DNA of 64,000 nt, taken from Gnetum montanum (lineage: Eukaryota; Streptophyta; Gnetopsida; Gnetales; Gnetaceae). How positions within the stretch are numbered: the first letter of the stretch is position 1; each line of letters starts with the position of its first letter. The notes beneath the pieces were generated by a model. That model did no database searches, was not told the DNA's origin, and saw only the letters and a program-made list of their open reading frames with translations. The position numbers were made by a program, and so were the translations under genes. Where the stretch lies: NCBI GenBank assembly GCA_015680685.1, contig MNCI01013809.1, positions 347,001 to 411,000 of the forward strand, in the 5' to 3' direction. Below, piece by piece: positions 45,660 through 58,548 of the stretch.

Positions 45660-46700
45660 TGATGAGTTATGAATTTGCTGGCTGTGATATCACTACCGTG
45701 ATATCACATCTGGGATATCACAGCTGTGATATCGCATGGGCTGTGATATCATGTACATGATATCATGTCCGTTGTGATATCACATACGCGATGTATCGTA
45801 CACGATATCGCGTCGCACCACCAAATCTATAAATAGAGGCAGCTTTCCTAGTTTTAGGTATCCCAATTTAGATTGTAGTGAAACTCTAGCAGTTTGATCC
45901 CTCTAGAGTTAGTTTATTTTTCCAGTGTCTACCCGCAGTGTGGTGAATGTAGTTGTATGGTGTCTTTATTCAAGTGTGACGTACTTGGACATGCACATGA
46001 CTAGAAATAAAGATCAAGATTACTTCATCATTGCAACATTCACTTTGTTACTTATTTTTTATTTATTTATTACCTGCTATAACGTGGTATGAGTATGACT
46101 TGATTACAAGCATTTACGAATGTATACGGTTAGTCAAGGAATTGGTTGCTCATCGCGATTAGTCCCTCTCACCCTTAAAATCCTAGAAGCATAACGAGTA
46201 CGACTTGATTATGAGCATTTAAGTGTGACTACTTGGTAGCCTAGTGGCATAGCCAGGATCTGCGCTTGGTAATCCCAGTGGCGTATTTGGGATCTGCGCT
46301 TGGTAATCCCAGTGGCATACCTAGGACCTGTGCTTGGTAGTCCCAGTGGTAGTTGTGCACGAGGTCCAAGATGTGTATGGTTGATCAAGGAATCGGTTGC
46401 TCATCACACTTAGGCTAGATTAGATTCTCTTACCCTTTCTCTCCTAGCTTAGCTTAGTTAATATTATTTTTCACTACCATTAGGAGTAGCATTTGAATTA
46501 GAACACATCATACACCTCACTCTTGACTAAACCATATGTGAAAAATGATAAATACTAGTCCAGGTCAGAAGATAGCGAACTACAACCTAAGGTTAACTAT
46601 CTAGGTGCCACAACTAGTCCGTCTACGGAGTTCGACCAGATCGCATGCGAAAATGCTTGTATTCGTATGGTTGAGCGTAGGGGTACCTCGTCACTCATCA
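45660..46700 (+). repeat. 3' LTR of C (1041 bp)
   Basis: Same ends as the 5' LTR, but its U3 palindrome array is about 90 bp shorter. The CTTGGTA tandem units lie at 46232-46264, 46265-46298 and 46299-46332, with a partial fourth. Confidence 0.93.
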
Positions 46701-46705
46701 ATGGG

Positions 46706-46960
46706 TAACACACACACACATGCACACAAAAAATCAAAAAGTATAATGATGTTGTAAAACAAAAAAAAGAAAAGTGAAAAAAAATTGTAAAACAAAAATG
46801 TGCAAAACAAAAATGTGTAAAATGAAAACTTGTAAAAAAAATGTGTAAGAAAAAAACATGTCAAAAAAATGTGTAAAACAAAAATGTGTTAAACAAAAAT
46901 GTGTAAAAAAATTGTGAAAAACAAAAATGTGCAAAAAAAAAAAACTAAAAAGAACTGAGT
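46706..46960. repeat. CA run and A-rich minisatellite in M
   Basis: (CA)n at about 46708-46730, then degenerate repeats of AAAACAAAAATGTGTAA. This is an expansion of the TTTTTGTTTTACA tract after gag in E1. Confidence 0.75.
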
Positions 46961-47100
46961 GCCTCCAATGATTAGCATAGGTGGCCATATCCCCCATGAC
47001 TAAATTGCAAGGGAGAGATCCGAAATAATGAACATCTATTTGAATTTCGTAAAAGTGTCCAACTTCTTCCCACTGATGTTCTTAGATTAAGGGGTGGAAG

Positions 47101-50100
47101 TCAGCAACGCTCATATTCCAACGTGTCTATGCCTTCATTGTTAGCATGAGTTGTTTCCTTAGTTTGTTCCGTGCATATTGGGTTGCTCTTTCTAGTAGCT
47201 ATCAACCACGAGGTGTCCACTACTGGTGTGGTTGCTACATATAGGCACCTTTGAATTTGTGTTTCTTGGTCATACCAATTACATGGAAGAGATGCTAAAC
47301 ATTCTTCCATGTCATCACCCTCTGAGTCACTATATGTGATGCATAGAACTTTCTTCTTCTTGATCTTTCCATAAATTTTTATCTTAGATATCTCCAAGGT
47401 AAGATCACGGATCGCTAGGTACGCGTTTATCATACTTAGCCATGGCCTTCCCATTATAATTGGGAATCCCCCTTCGTTATTGTTAACTTCAATCACTAGG
47501 AAATCAGCTAGGTATGACCAATCACACATAGTGATAACTATGTCCTCCACCAATCCCAAGGGAATGGTGATGGACTGGTCAACCAACTCTAGTTGAATGT
47601 TGCTCTTCTTAAGTTGGGGCAGGTTCCAGGCTTGATACATTTCTCATGAAATTAGGTTCACTCCAGAACCTGAGTCAAGAAGAGCCTTATGTGATTCATT
47701 CCCAATGATTTGTAAATAGATTAAGGGGCTTCCAGGATTAGAGAGTTTCCTGGGAAGGTGGCCTACCTTGATCCATTCGGTTATGATATGTGTTAACATA
47801 ACAATATGTGTTAGGCTCTGTTGTTGGACTGAAGGGAGCTCTGAAGTCTTAGATGGAGGAGAAGTATGTAGAGATTTAACCACTTGTTGTTGTGAGAGCT
47901 TGTCTAGGCTTTTGGTTCTGAAGAAAGGTCTTCTCTTTTTACTGTTGTCAGAACCAACAACAGGTTGAATGTTTACGCTCTTGTAGCGTTACATTGCTAC
48001 GGTTGAGTGGGGAGTTCCCCTTGCATTGTTGGAGGAGGAGATATGGGAACTACAAGTGGAAGAGGTCTAGATGGAGTTGGAGGATGGTATGGATGTGGAG
48101 CATCTCCCAGAGAAGAAGAAGTCCTCCTAAAGTACTCTTGAACTTGGTAGTAATGTTGGGGAGTTGTGTGACCCATAGATTCACTTGGAGAAACCGACTG
48201 CTGCATATAATAGCCATAAGAATCAGGTTGCCAATAAGGGTACTGTTGTCTCGACGATGGCATCCCTCGTGACTATGGTTATTGCCACTACTGATGTTGT
48301 CCCATGGGTTGTGGTAGAGTTCCACTTGGATAGTATGTTAATGGTTGGTGGAACTATCTTGGGTTACCTTGAGGATAAGGTAACCTTTAGGGTGTTTTCC
48401 ATTTGTCGAGTCTAGGGTTAAGTGCATACAACCCAAACTCTTGTAGATGTTATATGATTGGACAACATCCCTTAGGATGGTCATATTGGCAGATCTCATA
48501 TCCACCATCATTGTCTATGTCTGAGTCCACAACCTCATCGGAGATAGTTGTTTTCCCCTTACCATTGTTATGTGCAGAGTCTGAATCTCACCTCTTTTTC
48601 TTATCTTTGTCACTAGTTCGTTCCTCCTTAGACTCTTCTATGATTTTCAAGATAGTTTCAACTCTAGAGTCTAAGGAATCCTACAATTGATCCATCTTAG
48701 CCAATATTTCTGTTGTTAGCTTTTAGATCAGCAAGGTTTTTCTGTTCACCAACTCTTCGAGTGGTGACTCATCCTCTTCATCGCAAAATTTCACTCCCTT
48801 CTTCTAAAGGGAAGGATCATGGTTATATTCTTTTGCACTCTCTCTTTTTCGTAGCTCACCTTCTTCTTTGACTACTTGCTCCAACAATCGATGTATCTCA
48901 TGGACTCTAAGTTCTAATAGTCTCCCTTGGGCATAAGTCCCAAGGGTTCTCCTAGTTTCATACCTTAGCCCATCTACGATGTGGTGAAGTTGATTCCGTT
49001 GTGCATATTCATGGCCCAGGCAACGATGTAATAATGCATAGTAGTGGCCCATGGCAGCATCCAAGGGTTCATAATTAGCTTGCTTCCATCCTTGGATCTT
49101 CTTATGCAAATTAAACACTCTGTACTATGTTTGATACTTATCGTTGAAGAGTTCTATCCTAGTCCACCTCCTGATGGTTTCTGGCTCTAAGGACCGGTAC
49201 CAACTTTCTACTTCCTTAATGTGTATCCTGGGAAACAACTTAAGTTTCTGCCACTCGTTTTCTATGTTTTTCAAGATGTAGGCATTGTGGAATGCCTATA
49301 AATGATGTTGTGGATCCGCGTTGTATCCCCCTTCAAAGCATGGGATATTATTCATGTCTAAGCGCTTGATCCAACTATCCTTTTGATGCATTTTCAGTAT
49401 TCTTACAGCCTCTATTATATCGAGCATACTTTGGGTGGCAAGTAAGGGCTCATCATGATCATCTCTTTCATGATGCCTATGATGTCTTCGTTGTTCCCTA
49501 CATTCCCTTCGTTCATGCCCTTGTCCTCTCTCTCGACTTTCTCTTCAAGGTTTCTCATTTTGCCTACCTCTATCCTCACCATTATGCTCGTGATGGTTGC
49601 ACCTAGATGTGTAAGGAGAGGGTGAGTGATGTGATGAAGGAAAAAAGGAAGGAAAACCATCACCATGACGATTCTTCTTGACTTCTCTTCAGCTACTACG
49701 GCTCTGATCGTGATGACGATCTAAGTGCCCATCCTTTTCATGTGTTGTTGTTCCCTTTGGGAATATTTGGCATTCACGGGGATCAGAACCAGCATTATGT
49801 ATCGTTGAGCATAGGTTCTGATACCCCACCTCCTCACCATCATTAGGAGGAGGAACATCATTTGATAGAGAACCCGTTATAATGGGTTCATCATCTCCTA
49901 TTTCACTTAGGACATGCAGGACGCCTTTTCCCTTCATCAATGTATGTTGGCTCTCCTGCCGTAAGTCCCTGATACATTGTGTAACTATGGGATGATAATC
50001 CCTTGTATCAAAATCTTCTATAACGTATTTAGCATAGAGGTGTGTCATGCTAATCTATGCCAAAGCACGGAGAAGCATGTTAGGGATTGATCGATCTAGA

Positions 50101-50309
50101 GGTAACACGATGTTACCTTGCAAATCTCACCATCACAGTTGTTCATCTTGATGGAGAATAAAAGTAAAATCTACTATGTGCTCATCGGGATGAGGATATA
50201 CCACTTGGTATTGTTGAGGAACTAGCAGATTTTAGTTATGTGTTTTTGATTACCGACTATTCCTTGTATTATCCCTAGGTGGTGAATTACTTTTGTTAGA
50301 AGAAGACAT
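47101..50309 (-). pseudogene. gag-pro: gag-protease of M, several breaks
   Basis: The start is MSSSNKSNSPPRDN at 50309 on the minus strand. An acidic N-terminal part (50048-49689) follows, then the gag core at 49118-48804 (RYETRRTLGTYAQGRL). The zinc knuckle near 48510 has lost its first Cys (YEICQYDHPKGCC). The protease lies at 47883-47101 with DSG intact, one TGA at 47641-47643 just after it, and FPIIMGRPWL. Frames shift at several places and single stops occur. It is the same protein as that of E1 and ends without pol. It would have supplied particle and protease functions; now it is dead. Confidence 0.82.
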
Positions 50310-50427
50310 TGTTATTGGTGTGCTAATTACTGTTATATAAATTTTATTTTAATTAACCCTACGGTTCATTTAAGCTCCCAACAATGTGAGTGATTTCCTA
50401 TGTTCTACCTAGCGTACAAACACTTAG

Positions 50428-50445
50428 TCCCCAGCAATGGAACCA
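50428..50445 (-). promoter_or_regulatory. Primer binding site of M (tRNA-Asp)
   Basis: On the minus strand TGGTTCCATTGCTGGGGA, 14 of 18 against the tRNA-Asp complement, one base from the LTR. Confidence 0.7.
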
Positions 50446-50446
50446 A

Positions 50447-51239
50447 TGATGAGTGGCGAGGTATCCCAACACTCAACCATACGAATACGAGCATTACACA
50501 CGTGATCTGTTCGAACTCCGCAGACTAAGTGCCTACACGCCTCATGGAACACTTAGGGTTAATCATTCATTGTCTTCCCAGACTTACTTGTAGTTATCAC
50601 GATGTATGGTTAAGTAAGTTTGAGGTATATGCTTTTTTATATCTTTTTATGTTTTATCTCCTATGCTATTGAGTTGAATGGTAGAGAGACTAATTACTAA
50701 CTTTAACTAATGAGTTATGTCTAAATTAACCTAGTGTCTACACCCGTTCCCACTTACCGTTCACACCCTGAACCGATGAAACCTTGGCTACCAAACGCTA
50801 ATCGTTGCTGGGATCACCAAGCATAACACATGTGCTCGAAGTGGTCGTACTAAGGCACTTAACTAGGAGAGAAGGGTTCAAAGAGAATTAATAACTAATA
50901 AAGTAATTAAATAATAGATAATAAATAACAATAAATAAAATCCTAATTAGCCTATTCCATGCACTGCAAGGTTTATCCAAGAAGCTCGTCTTTATTATCG
51001 TACACAAACTTGTGTTCAAGTACAATGTCTGCTCGAATAAAGATCCATTCACTCTGGAGTTCCTACTGCGAGCACATGGAAATTAATCTATCTCTGGAGT
51101 GGAAAAAATTCCAGAGTTTCACTACGGTCTAGGCCTAGCATGGGAAACAAGGGAGAGCTACCTCTTATTTATAGATATGACGGCGCACCATGATATCGCG
51201 TACGCGATATCATGGCCCATGCAATATCGTGTTCCATCA
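50447..51239 (-). repeat. 5' LTR of M (793 bp)
   Basis: Inverted, complete ends (TGATGAG and CCATCA on the plus strand). The palindrome array at 51190-51239 has fewer units than the left LTR. Confidence 0.88.
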
Positions 51240-51984
51240 ATAGAAAATAATGATAATGTTAGCCTTGATGATACTAGTACTATTCTAGAAGATGCTAACA
51301 TTAGCATCGGTGTATCTATGTGTACTATCAAATATGTAGGTATCATGACTAAGTTGATAGGATGTTAAGGATGTAAGGATGACTATGAACCACATAAGCA
51401 ATGTAGGTGGCACGAATGTTGGTGCTCTTAGCATCTTTTAAAATTCAAAAAGATATTTAAATCTTGAGAGATTACCCTAACATGTGCTAGAACTTAGTAT
51501 TTATAGGCCTAGGATTAGGATTAGGATTTTGAAATTCATAAGACCTAGAAGTAACAACTCAGATTTCATTTTTGAAAAGCTAAGATCACACACTGAAGAT
51601 GATGTGGTGATGCAATGTCATCTAACTTCCACTAACCTCACTAACATTCTCAGCATGATGTAATTACATGGTTCACCTAATCTCACCTCTTCACTAACCA
51701 TCTCATCATGATGTAACAACATCATCAACATCTCCCAGTGTCACTTATGTAAAACTTGTCAATTCAAACTTTTGAAAGTTATCCAAACTACCAAAACTAA
51801 TATTTTTCCTCTAAGGCATGATGAGGGCCAACTACTCAAAGCCTATAGAAGCCCAAAATGCCATTGTTGATAGCATTTTTAGGGTATTTTTTCCTAATGA
51901 CATTGATGCTAATGTTAGGTTTAGCTTTAGCATCACCATGATTTTCCAACCTTGAGAGTGTAGAATTTTAGTATTAAAAGAAGC
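51240..51984. other. Unassigned DNA between M and Copia RNase H
   Basis: Contains a near-palindrome GATGCTAACATTAGCATC at about 51292-51309 and a related inverted block at about 51907-51940. It could be a small mobile element inserted in Copia, but no borders are clear. Confidence 0.4.
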
Positions 51985-52790
51985 TTGACAATATTACACT
52001 CACACCTACTTAGCCCACTGGAACATCAAAAAGGTGGGTATAACACTTATGTTACTCTCCCAAATACAAATGCATACCTATGCAAGGATGAGAATGAAAA
52101 GAAATTTGATTCTACACTTCATAGATCCATTGTGGGGAGCCTTAATTATGTAATAGCAAGTATATCTGATATAGCTTATGTAGTAGGCTTAGTTTCTTGA
52201 TTTCATGAAGATCCACAAGAATCACATTTAGTAGCAACTAAAAGAATTTTGCACTATATAAAGAGAACAATAGATTATGGGCTTCAATATCCAACAAGTA
52301 GAACATTTAAGCCAAAGGCATACACAAATGCTAATTGGGTTGGTAATAAAGATAATAAAAAATATACTAGTGGAAATTGCGAGTTTGTTGGTAAAAACTT
52401 AGTTTCATGGTTAAGAAAAAAGTAGATTTCTATTTTATTATCATCAACAGAAGCTAAATATGTACTTTCTTGTCATTGTTGCAAACAAATTTTGTGGATG
52501 CATAAAATTCTAAAGTTTGGTATCATATTTTTTTGATTTTATTGTTATTTATTATGATAATAATGTTGTTATTTCCATTTCAAAAAATCATGTTTTTCAT
52601 GACAAAACCAAAAATATTAAAATAAAATATCATTTTCTTTATGATTAAGTGGTATTGCAAATACTAAAGCTATCTTATATCTTAACAAAAAAGTAAAGAG
52701 CTAATATTTTTACAAAATCTTTAAGTAAAGATAGGTTTACATACTTAAAGACATTACTAGGTGTGACTACTCTACCAAAATATACATAAA
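51985..52790 (+). pseudogene. pol: Copia RNase H and pol C-terminus
   Basis: Reads RSIVGSLNYVIASISDIAYV, then VATKRILHYIKRTIDYGLQY, AYTNANWVGNKDNKKYTSG, LSSTEAKYVLS and a tail near 52740-52790 (FTKSLSKDRFTYLKTLLGV). These are the RNase H D-E-D region and conserved pol end of Copia. Two or three stops. It continues the RT at 36170-36755, on the other side of M. Confidence 0.8.
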
Positions 52791-54064
52791 GATCTAAAAC
52801 CTCCTAGACTAATTTAGGGACTTTTTTAAAAAATAACAAGCCTAATTGTAGCAATGGAAAAGTTCTTATTGTAGAAATAGTATGGTAATTTTAAGAAGTA
52901 GCTGAAGAGCCTAGTGCCCATGCAAAGTCAATAGCATTATTAAAACTATACAAAGAAATTCACACATTTTCTCATAGGGATCATGATCAGAAGATGATCT
53001 TGATACTAGATTTAGGCATGGTAGATTAATCAAATTGAAAAAATCATGGGTAAATTATAATGTTGATATATTTTCCTCTAAACATTTCCACTTTTATTTT
53101 TGACTTTGAAATGTTATTGGTCATTATATCCCTTTCTCTAGACATTCCTACTACTTTCTCACCATGATTCTCTCTACCCACTTACTAAAATTATTATGAG
53201 CTTTCCCTCTTTACTTCTTTCCAACTATATTTTTGTGTGAATGTTTACTAGTACTCAATCTTTCTTAGGCTTTGTAGCTCTTAGTTATTCTCCAAGCTTT
53301 CAAAAATCTTCTTGATTCATATAGAAGATGTAGTATATATCCATGGATATGATGGTTTACTTCAATTAGCTACTTTCTTGCTCTCCTTTTTAGGTTATCC
53401 TTTTGATAGAGATCTGCGTGTTGAACTATTTCTTTTTAATACTATTTGTGGGGAAGTTATTTTTCATAGTTTTGAATAAAAAGAGGGGGAATATAATTTC
53501 TATATGCAGTGTATTGTTTTATTAGGAAAATGTGATCATGTTTTCCTTGATAACTCTACTAAGGTGGTTTGATTCTATGTGACAATAAGAATTTTTTAAA
53601 GGTTTTATTCTACTTGTAGGTTTTGTTTTGCTTAGTATTTTACTTTTCTATATTCTATTTTTGTATGAACTTGTGTGCTATGAATGAGCTTGTAATGTTT
53701 TAGATCTTTTCCGCATGGATTGGTTGTATGATTCTATGCTTGGATAACATGATTTATTTGCTTATTTGATATAATCTTATATGATACAAGTTGTTGGAGT
53801 GCCAAATTTGTGTCTTTTAATTTTTTAATTTGGTTGAATGATGTTGATGCTTTTTGAATTTTTATTAACTAATGTCATGTTTTCTTTGAGGCCATTTTCC
53901 TTTTTAGTTTTATGCTCTGTTCTATTCAAGATCTATCTATGGATAAGCTATAATGGTCTATTTGCCTAATTCATTTGAGCATGTTGAGTTGATGAGATTC
54001 TTTGTTGCTTTATTTTCTCCTTAGCTCTGGTTGTGTTCTTTTTTAATCTCAAAAAATGGAAGAT
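52791..54064 (+). other. Copia 3' noncoding region
   Basis: T-rich, with a purine tract AAAAAGAGGGGGAATATA at about 53479, as in SIRE-like Copia elements, and a second tract AAAAAATGGAAGAT just before 54065. Confidence 0.5.
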
Positions 54065-54690
54065 TGTTAGATATTTTAAGCTTGCAACATCTTAATGATA
54101 GTTGTAGGGTTTTATTAGGGAAGTGAGGTACAAGGCAAGTAATAATTGTAGACCATAATACATGTAGAGCTTGTTTTTTAATTTGGTAAGCTTCTTAGCA
54201 TGGATTTCTAGTTCAATCTTTACTTGTTTTAAAAATAATAGTTGTATTTTTCTTGAAGTTGTCTCATTGTTTAGAATTGGCTTTGATTTATTTAGTTGTG
54301 CAAAAGAAGGAATTATTATCTTGGCTCTTGCTACATGGCATAAAAGAGAAGTTTAGTTTTTAAAAAGGATTTTTAAGGAGAATCTTGGAGAATCAATTTT
54401 GCTATAAAAAAAAGCTCAATGTTGACTAAGCTTGTATAGTCGTTTTACTAAAAAGAAAGACTTAACGCTAACTTAACTTATGGAACCATTTTTGTTTAAA
54501 AAATATTACCACTAACTCAAAAGCTCATCTAAATGATTGAAGCCAAATAAAAGCAAAAGGTTATTTATAATTTTATGAGTGGAAAATGTTGGGCAACAGT
54601 TTTTTTTTTTAATAAAGTGTTCAAATGGAGATAAGGTTAGCTTTATTACATCAGATCTAGAACCAAAATATAGAATGAAAATGATCATTC
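54065..54690 (+). repeat. Probable Copia 3' LTR
   Basis: TGTTAGATATTTTAAGC follows GGAAGAT, the usual Copia polypurine/LTR junction. The right end is not clear; no partner LTR was found upstream. Confidence 0.45.
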
Positions 54691-54971
54691 AAGAAGCCTT
54701 GCCATGCAAGCTCTAGAGCTAAAATTTAAAACCAAAAAGCTTCACCCATGGAGGAGCCACCACCACGAGGAACTACATGAGTTCCATCAATTTTGTAGCT
54801 ATAGGATTTTCTTTCACATTCTTTGTGTTGTATGTCAATTTTGTTCTAATTCCACACTGCTACATGAACCCATTCTTACCAGTCAATAATCCCATACCTA
54901 TCCATTGTGTAATAAATGGAGCTTGTCCTCACTGTAACTCAAGGATGAGTTTTCATTCAGTCATGGGGGTA

Positions 54972-55586
54972 TGATGAGTTATCATTTTGTTGGCCGCGAT
55001 ATCACAACTATGATATCACGTGTGCGATATCGTAGCCTAGATGTAATATCGCGTACGCGATATCGTGTATGTGATATTGCAGCCTATCTCCTCATTTAGA
55101 AATAAGAGGTAGAAAAATTTGGTAGGAAGTTTTAGAACTGTTAAGTTTAAGTTTCTTTTTTTTACATCATTTTTTCCTCTCAACCCTTTTCTCCCAGTGT
55201 ATGCCTACGGTGTGGTGATTGTAATTGTACAGCATCCTTATTCGAGTGCGACGTACTTGGACATGCAGATGATTGGCAATAAATATTGAGATTACTTCAT
55301 CATTGTAGCATCCACTTAGCTTAATTTTTTATTTAATTGTTATTTACTACTTTCCTAGTTAATATCTCTCTACCCTTATCTCCTAGTAACGCGGAATGAG
55401 TACGACTTAATCACGAGCATTCAAGTGTGACTACTTGGTAACCCAGTAGCGTACTTAGGCCATGTGCTTGGTAATCTCATTGGTAGTTGTGCATGAGGTC
55501 TAAGATGTGTACAGATGATTAAGGAATGGATGCTCATCATGCTTAAGCTAGTTTAGATTCTCTTTTACCCTCTCTCTCTTTCCTTC
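54972..55586 (+). repeat. 3' LTR of A, first part
   Basis: TGATGAG start, GATATC palindromes at 54995-55065, AATAAA near 55280. It continues at 61382 after the B insertion and ends CTCATTA at 61633. Confidence 0.87.
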
Positions 55587-56429
55587 TGATGAAGTGTCAT
55601 TAAGTTGATGCGTCAATAGGGCCACGTATACGCGGCCACGTCGACGGGGCCCTGTTTACGCAACCGCCTATGCCAACCTATAAATAAGAGGGCCTTACAC
55701 CTCATTTAGACATCCATCTTTTAGTTGTAGTGAAGCTCTTGCATTTTTTTCCTACAAGAGATAGATTATTTTCCCAAGTGCATGCCTACAGTGTGATGCT
55801 TGTAATTGTACAAAACCTTTATTCGAGTGTGACGTACTTGGATGCGCACATGACTAGAAATAAAGATTGAGATTACTTCATCATTGCAGCATTCACTTAG
55901 ATTTAATTTTTTAATTTTTATTATTAATTGTTAATGTTATTTATTATTTTCTTAGTTAATATTTATTTATCGTCATTTACTATTCCTGTTGTTAAATGCA
56001 AAATGAGTATGACTTAATCACAAGCATTTAAGTGTGAATACTTGATAACTCAATAGCGTACCTAGGATCTGCGCTTGGTAATCCCAGTAGTAGCCATGCA
56101 CGAGGTCCAATATGCATACAGATGATTAAGGAACAGATACTCATCACACTTGGGCTAGCTTAGACTCATTTCCTATTCCTCATTAGTTTAATCAAGATTA
56201 TTTCCCATTGTCTCTAGGAGTAGCATTAGTTAGGAAAACATCATACGCCTCACTCTGGACTAAACCATATGTGACAAAGCAAATACTAGTCCAAGTGGGA
56301 AGATAGCAAACTACAATCAACATGTAACTATCTAGATACCACAACTAGCCTATCCACGGAGTTTGACCGGATCGTGCGTGAACACTCGTATTTGTATGGT
56401 TGAGTGTAGGGGTACCTAGCCACTCATCA
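55587..56429 (+). repeat. 5' LTR of B (843 bp)
   Basis: TGATGAAG to CTCATCA. U3 carries GGCCACGTATACGCGGCCAC-type inverted repeats instead of GATATC. TATA box near 55680. Confidence 0.92.
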
Positions 56430-56430
56430 T

Positions 56431-56448
56431 TCGTGTCCTTGCCGGGGA
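56431..56448 (+). promoter_or_regulatory. Primer binding site of B (tRNA-Asp)
   Basis: TCGTGTCCTTGCCGGGGA, 14 of 18 against the tRNA-Asp complement. Confidence 0.72.
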
Positions 56449-56570
56449 TGGTGCTAGTTATTTAGATTAGTTACATTATACAAGATCGCTGTATAAGGAA
56501 TTAACGATATATCTTTTCAGAAGATAAAATTTACAAAAAGTCACATAAATTCACACACAATTTCACAGCC

Positions 56571-58548
56571 ATGCCTCTCCTACAAGACTATAATAATGCC
56601 ATATATAGTGAGGCAATTCCTTGAAGAACCAACGAATATTATGACAACGAAGATTGGAGTACGCAACCCAACGTGGGGATTTCTTATAAACATAAACAAA
56701 GACAACATCGTTCCAATGCATGAAAGCATAACTTAACCGATGACAATGAACCCCTATTGGCCACTACAAGCTTAACGGAAATACAGGAGGCTATTTGAAT
56801 AGCCTGCAGGCATCGTAAGGAAAGTTCTCTACCTGTGTTTGATTTAAACAACTTTCCCAAGTTTTCAGGAGGCTATGATTAAGATCCACAACAACATTTA
56901 CAAGCCTTATATGATGCCTGTACATGGAACAATATTGATAATGGGTGGAAAAAAATTAAGCTCTTTCCTCTGACACTCGTGAGCCAAGCAAAAGTATGGT
57001 ATAGGTCGTTAAAACCAAAATCAATCCGACGTTGGCTAACAATGGTAGAACTTTTCAATGAAAGATATCAAACCTATGCGAGAGTGTTATCCTTGAGGAG
57101 CAAAATCCAAGAATGGAAACAAGCACAACATGAACCCTTGGACATGCCCTTAGAAAGATATTATGCACTGTTAAACAACTGCCCAGGCCATGGATTCTCC
57201 AAGAAAAGGCTAATGTACCATATCATAGATGAGCTCCGTAATGAAACAAGGGAGACCCTAGGGATGTACGCCCAAGGTCAACTATATGAGCTATAAACCC
57301 ATCAATTCCCAGAGCTTATCAAGCGGATATCAAAAGAAGAAGGAGAAATAGCCAAATGGGAGAATGTTGAAAGTTCCCAATAGGATCAAAATCTTAACTT
57401 AACAAGGGTCCATGATCATGAAGAGGAGAAATCAACTCACTTCAAGGAGGTGGAATCATCTTTGCCAATCATACAATCACTAGATGAAATTGGGGCAAAG
57501 ATCAATAAGATGACGGATTGGGTACATGAAAGATGTGGAGAATATGCCAACATTATTAAAGGAAAAACTATGCCAAATCGAGAAACAGGACAGGACACCA
57601 CACGACAATCGAAACAAAGGGTAGAAGATAATAAGAATAAGAACTCAACTACCAATCATATGTATCAATGTAATATTTGCTTGTATGACCACCCCAACGG
57701 TCAATGTCCAATCTTGTTACATTTACATGAGCATTGGGGGGAATGTTACATCTAGAGTTCGTACAAAAATACTGTGTCCAACCACAATGGAAAAAACCTT
57801 AGTCATGGGGGAGGCCACCACCAACTGGACCATACCCTTCATATGTCCCAACACCACATGCTTATTATGTTCAACACCCTGTTTCTCCAACAAGATCAGC
57901 ATCTTCTACCTCACCTCATCGTTATCATTCTCCCGAGTACTATCCACCCATGTCCTCTCCAACAAGATTACCATCTCATGTGCCTTATAGTTCTCCTCAA
58001 CCTCAATATTCTCATGCTTCACCCTCTTCTACATCATCACCATCTATGCCAAAAGATTTTGCACCACATCACCAACCCGCAAACGTTACTTGTGTTGCTA
58101 CTGTCAACAGCAATGGAGGTCCTCCACAACATCGAAGACATCCCTTCTTTAGACATGACTGTCAAAAGGGACACCACAGTTTAGAAACCACTACATCCAC
58201 CAACTCAGCACAAATCCAACACTATGGTGCATCTTCCTCTTTGAACCCAATGCCTCATGTTACCTTATCAAGGCCACCACGCAATACTCCAACAACCATA
58301 GGGCCCAATGACATGTTGATCCTTGCATACCATCTTATGGTCACAAGTACCATAGTGAGTCAACTCCTTATAAATTAACCACATCTTATAAGTTGCCCCA
58401 CTATGTCAACTTTGATCAAGTGTGTGAACCCCAATGGGGTAAGTATGATAGAGTCCCAATATTTCCAACATGCAAGGATCCCCACCTTCCATTTATTAAT
58501 TCTAGCCATGCTCAACTGTTTAGTTAAGGGGGGTATCCTCCATTCTAG
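56571..58548 (+). pseudogene. gag: gag of B, broken
   Basis: Starts MPLLQDYNNAIYSE and has early stops. Open pieces are 56979-57296 (gag core, TMVELFNERYQTYARVLS) and 57450-57755 (zinc knuckle CNICLYDHPNGQC near 57669-57707), then a frame change to 57950-58378 (proline/serine-rich). It ends with GGYPPF and TAG at 58546-58548, as in C. The protein would form the particle. Without its own protease or pol it depends on another element. Confidence 0.78.

Larger units (their letters stand above)
39873..46700 (+). mobile_element. Element C: complete gag-only retrotransposon nested in M
   Basis: 6828 bp, with two LTRs, a tRNA-Asp primer site, gag, the noncoding region, a short aORF and a polypurine tract. 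The target duplication ATGGG (39868-39872 and 46701-46705) is perfect. It is inserted in the M noncoding region at the sequence matching E1 near 2390. It lacks protease, RT and integrase, which fits the TR-GAG type of non-autonomous element. An assembly gap lies inside. Confidence 0.93.
37303..51239 (-). mobile_element. Element M: minus-strand Athila/Tat-like gag-pro retrotransposon
   Basis: Two LTRs (37303-38144 and 50447-51239) enclose, on the minus strand, a tRNA-Asp primer site, gag-pro, the noncoding region, a short ORF2 and a polypurine tract. No pol is present. Element C is inserted at 39873-46700; without it M is about 7.1 kb. The flanks ATAAC (37298-37302) and ATAGA (51240-51244) agree at only three of five bases, so a target duplication is not proven. 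It lies within the Copia element. Confidence 0.88.

Noticed and set aside
46734-46997. Phe-rich minus-strand frame
   Set aside because: Translation of the A-rich minisatellite in M noncoding DNA.
47994-48272. Plus-strand frames over M gag-pro
   Set aside because: Opposite the minus-strand gag linker; composition is that of the reverse complement of a Pro-rich region.
37298-51244. Target duplication for element M
   Set aside because: ATAAC and ATAGA agree at only three of five bases.
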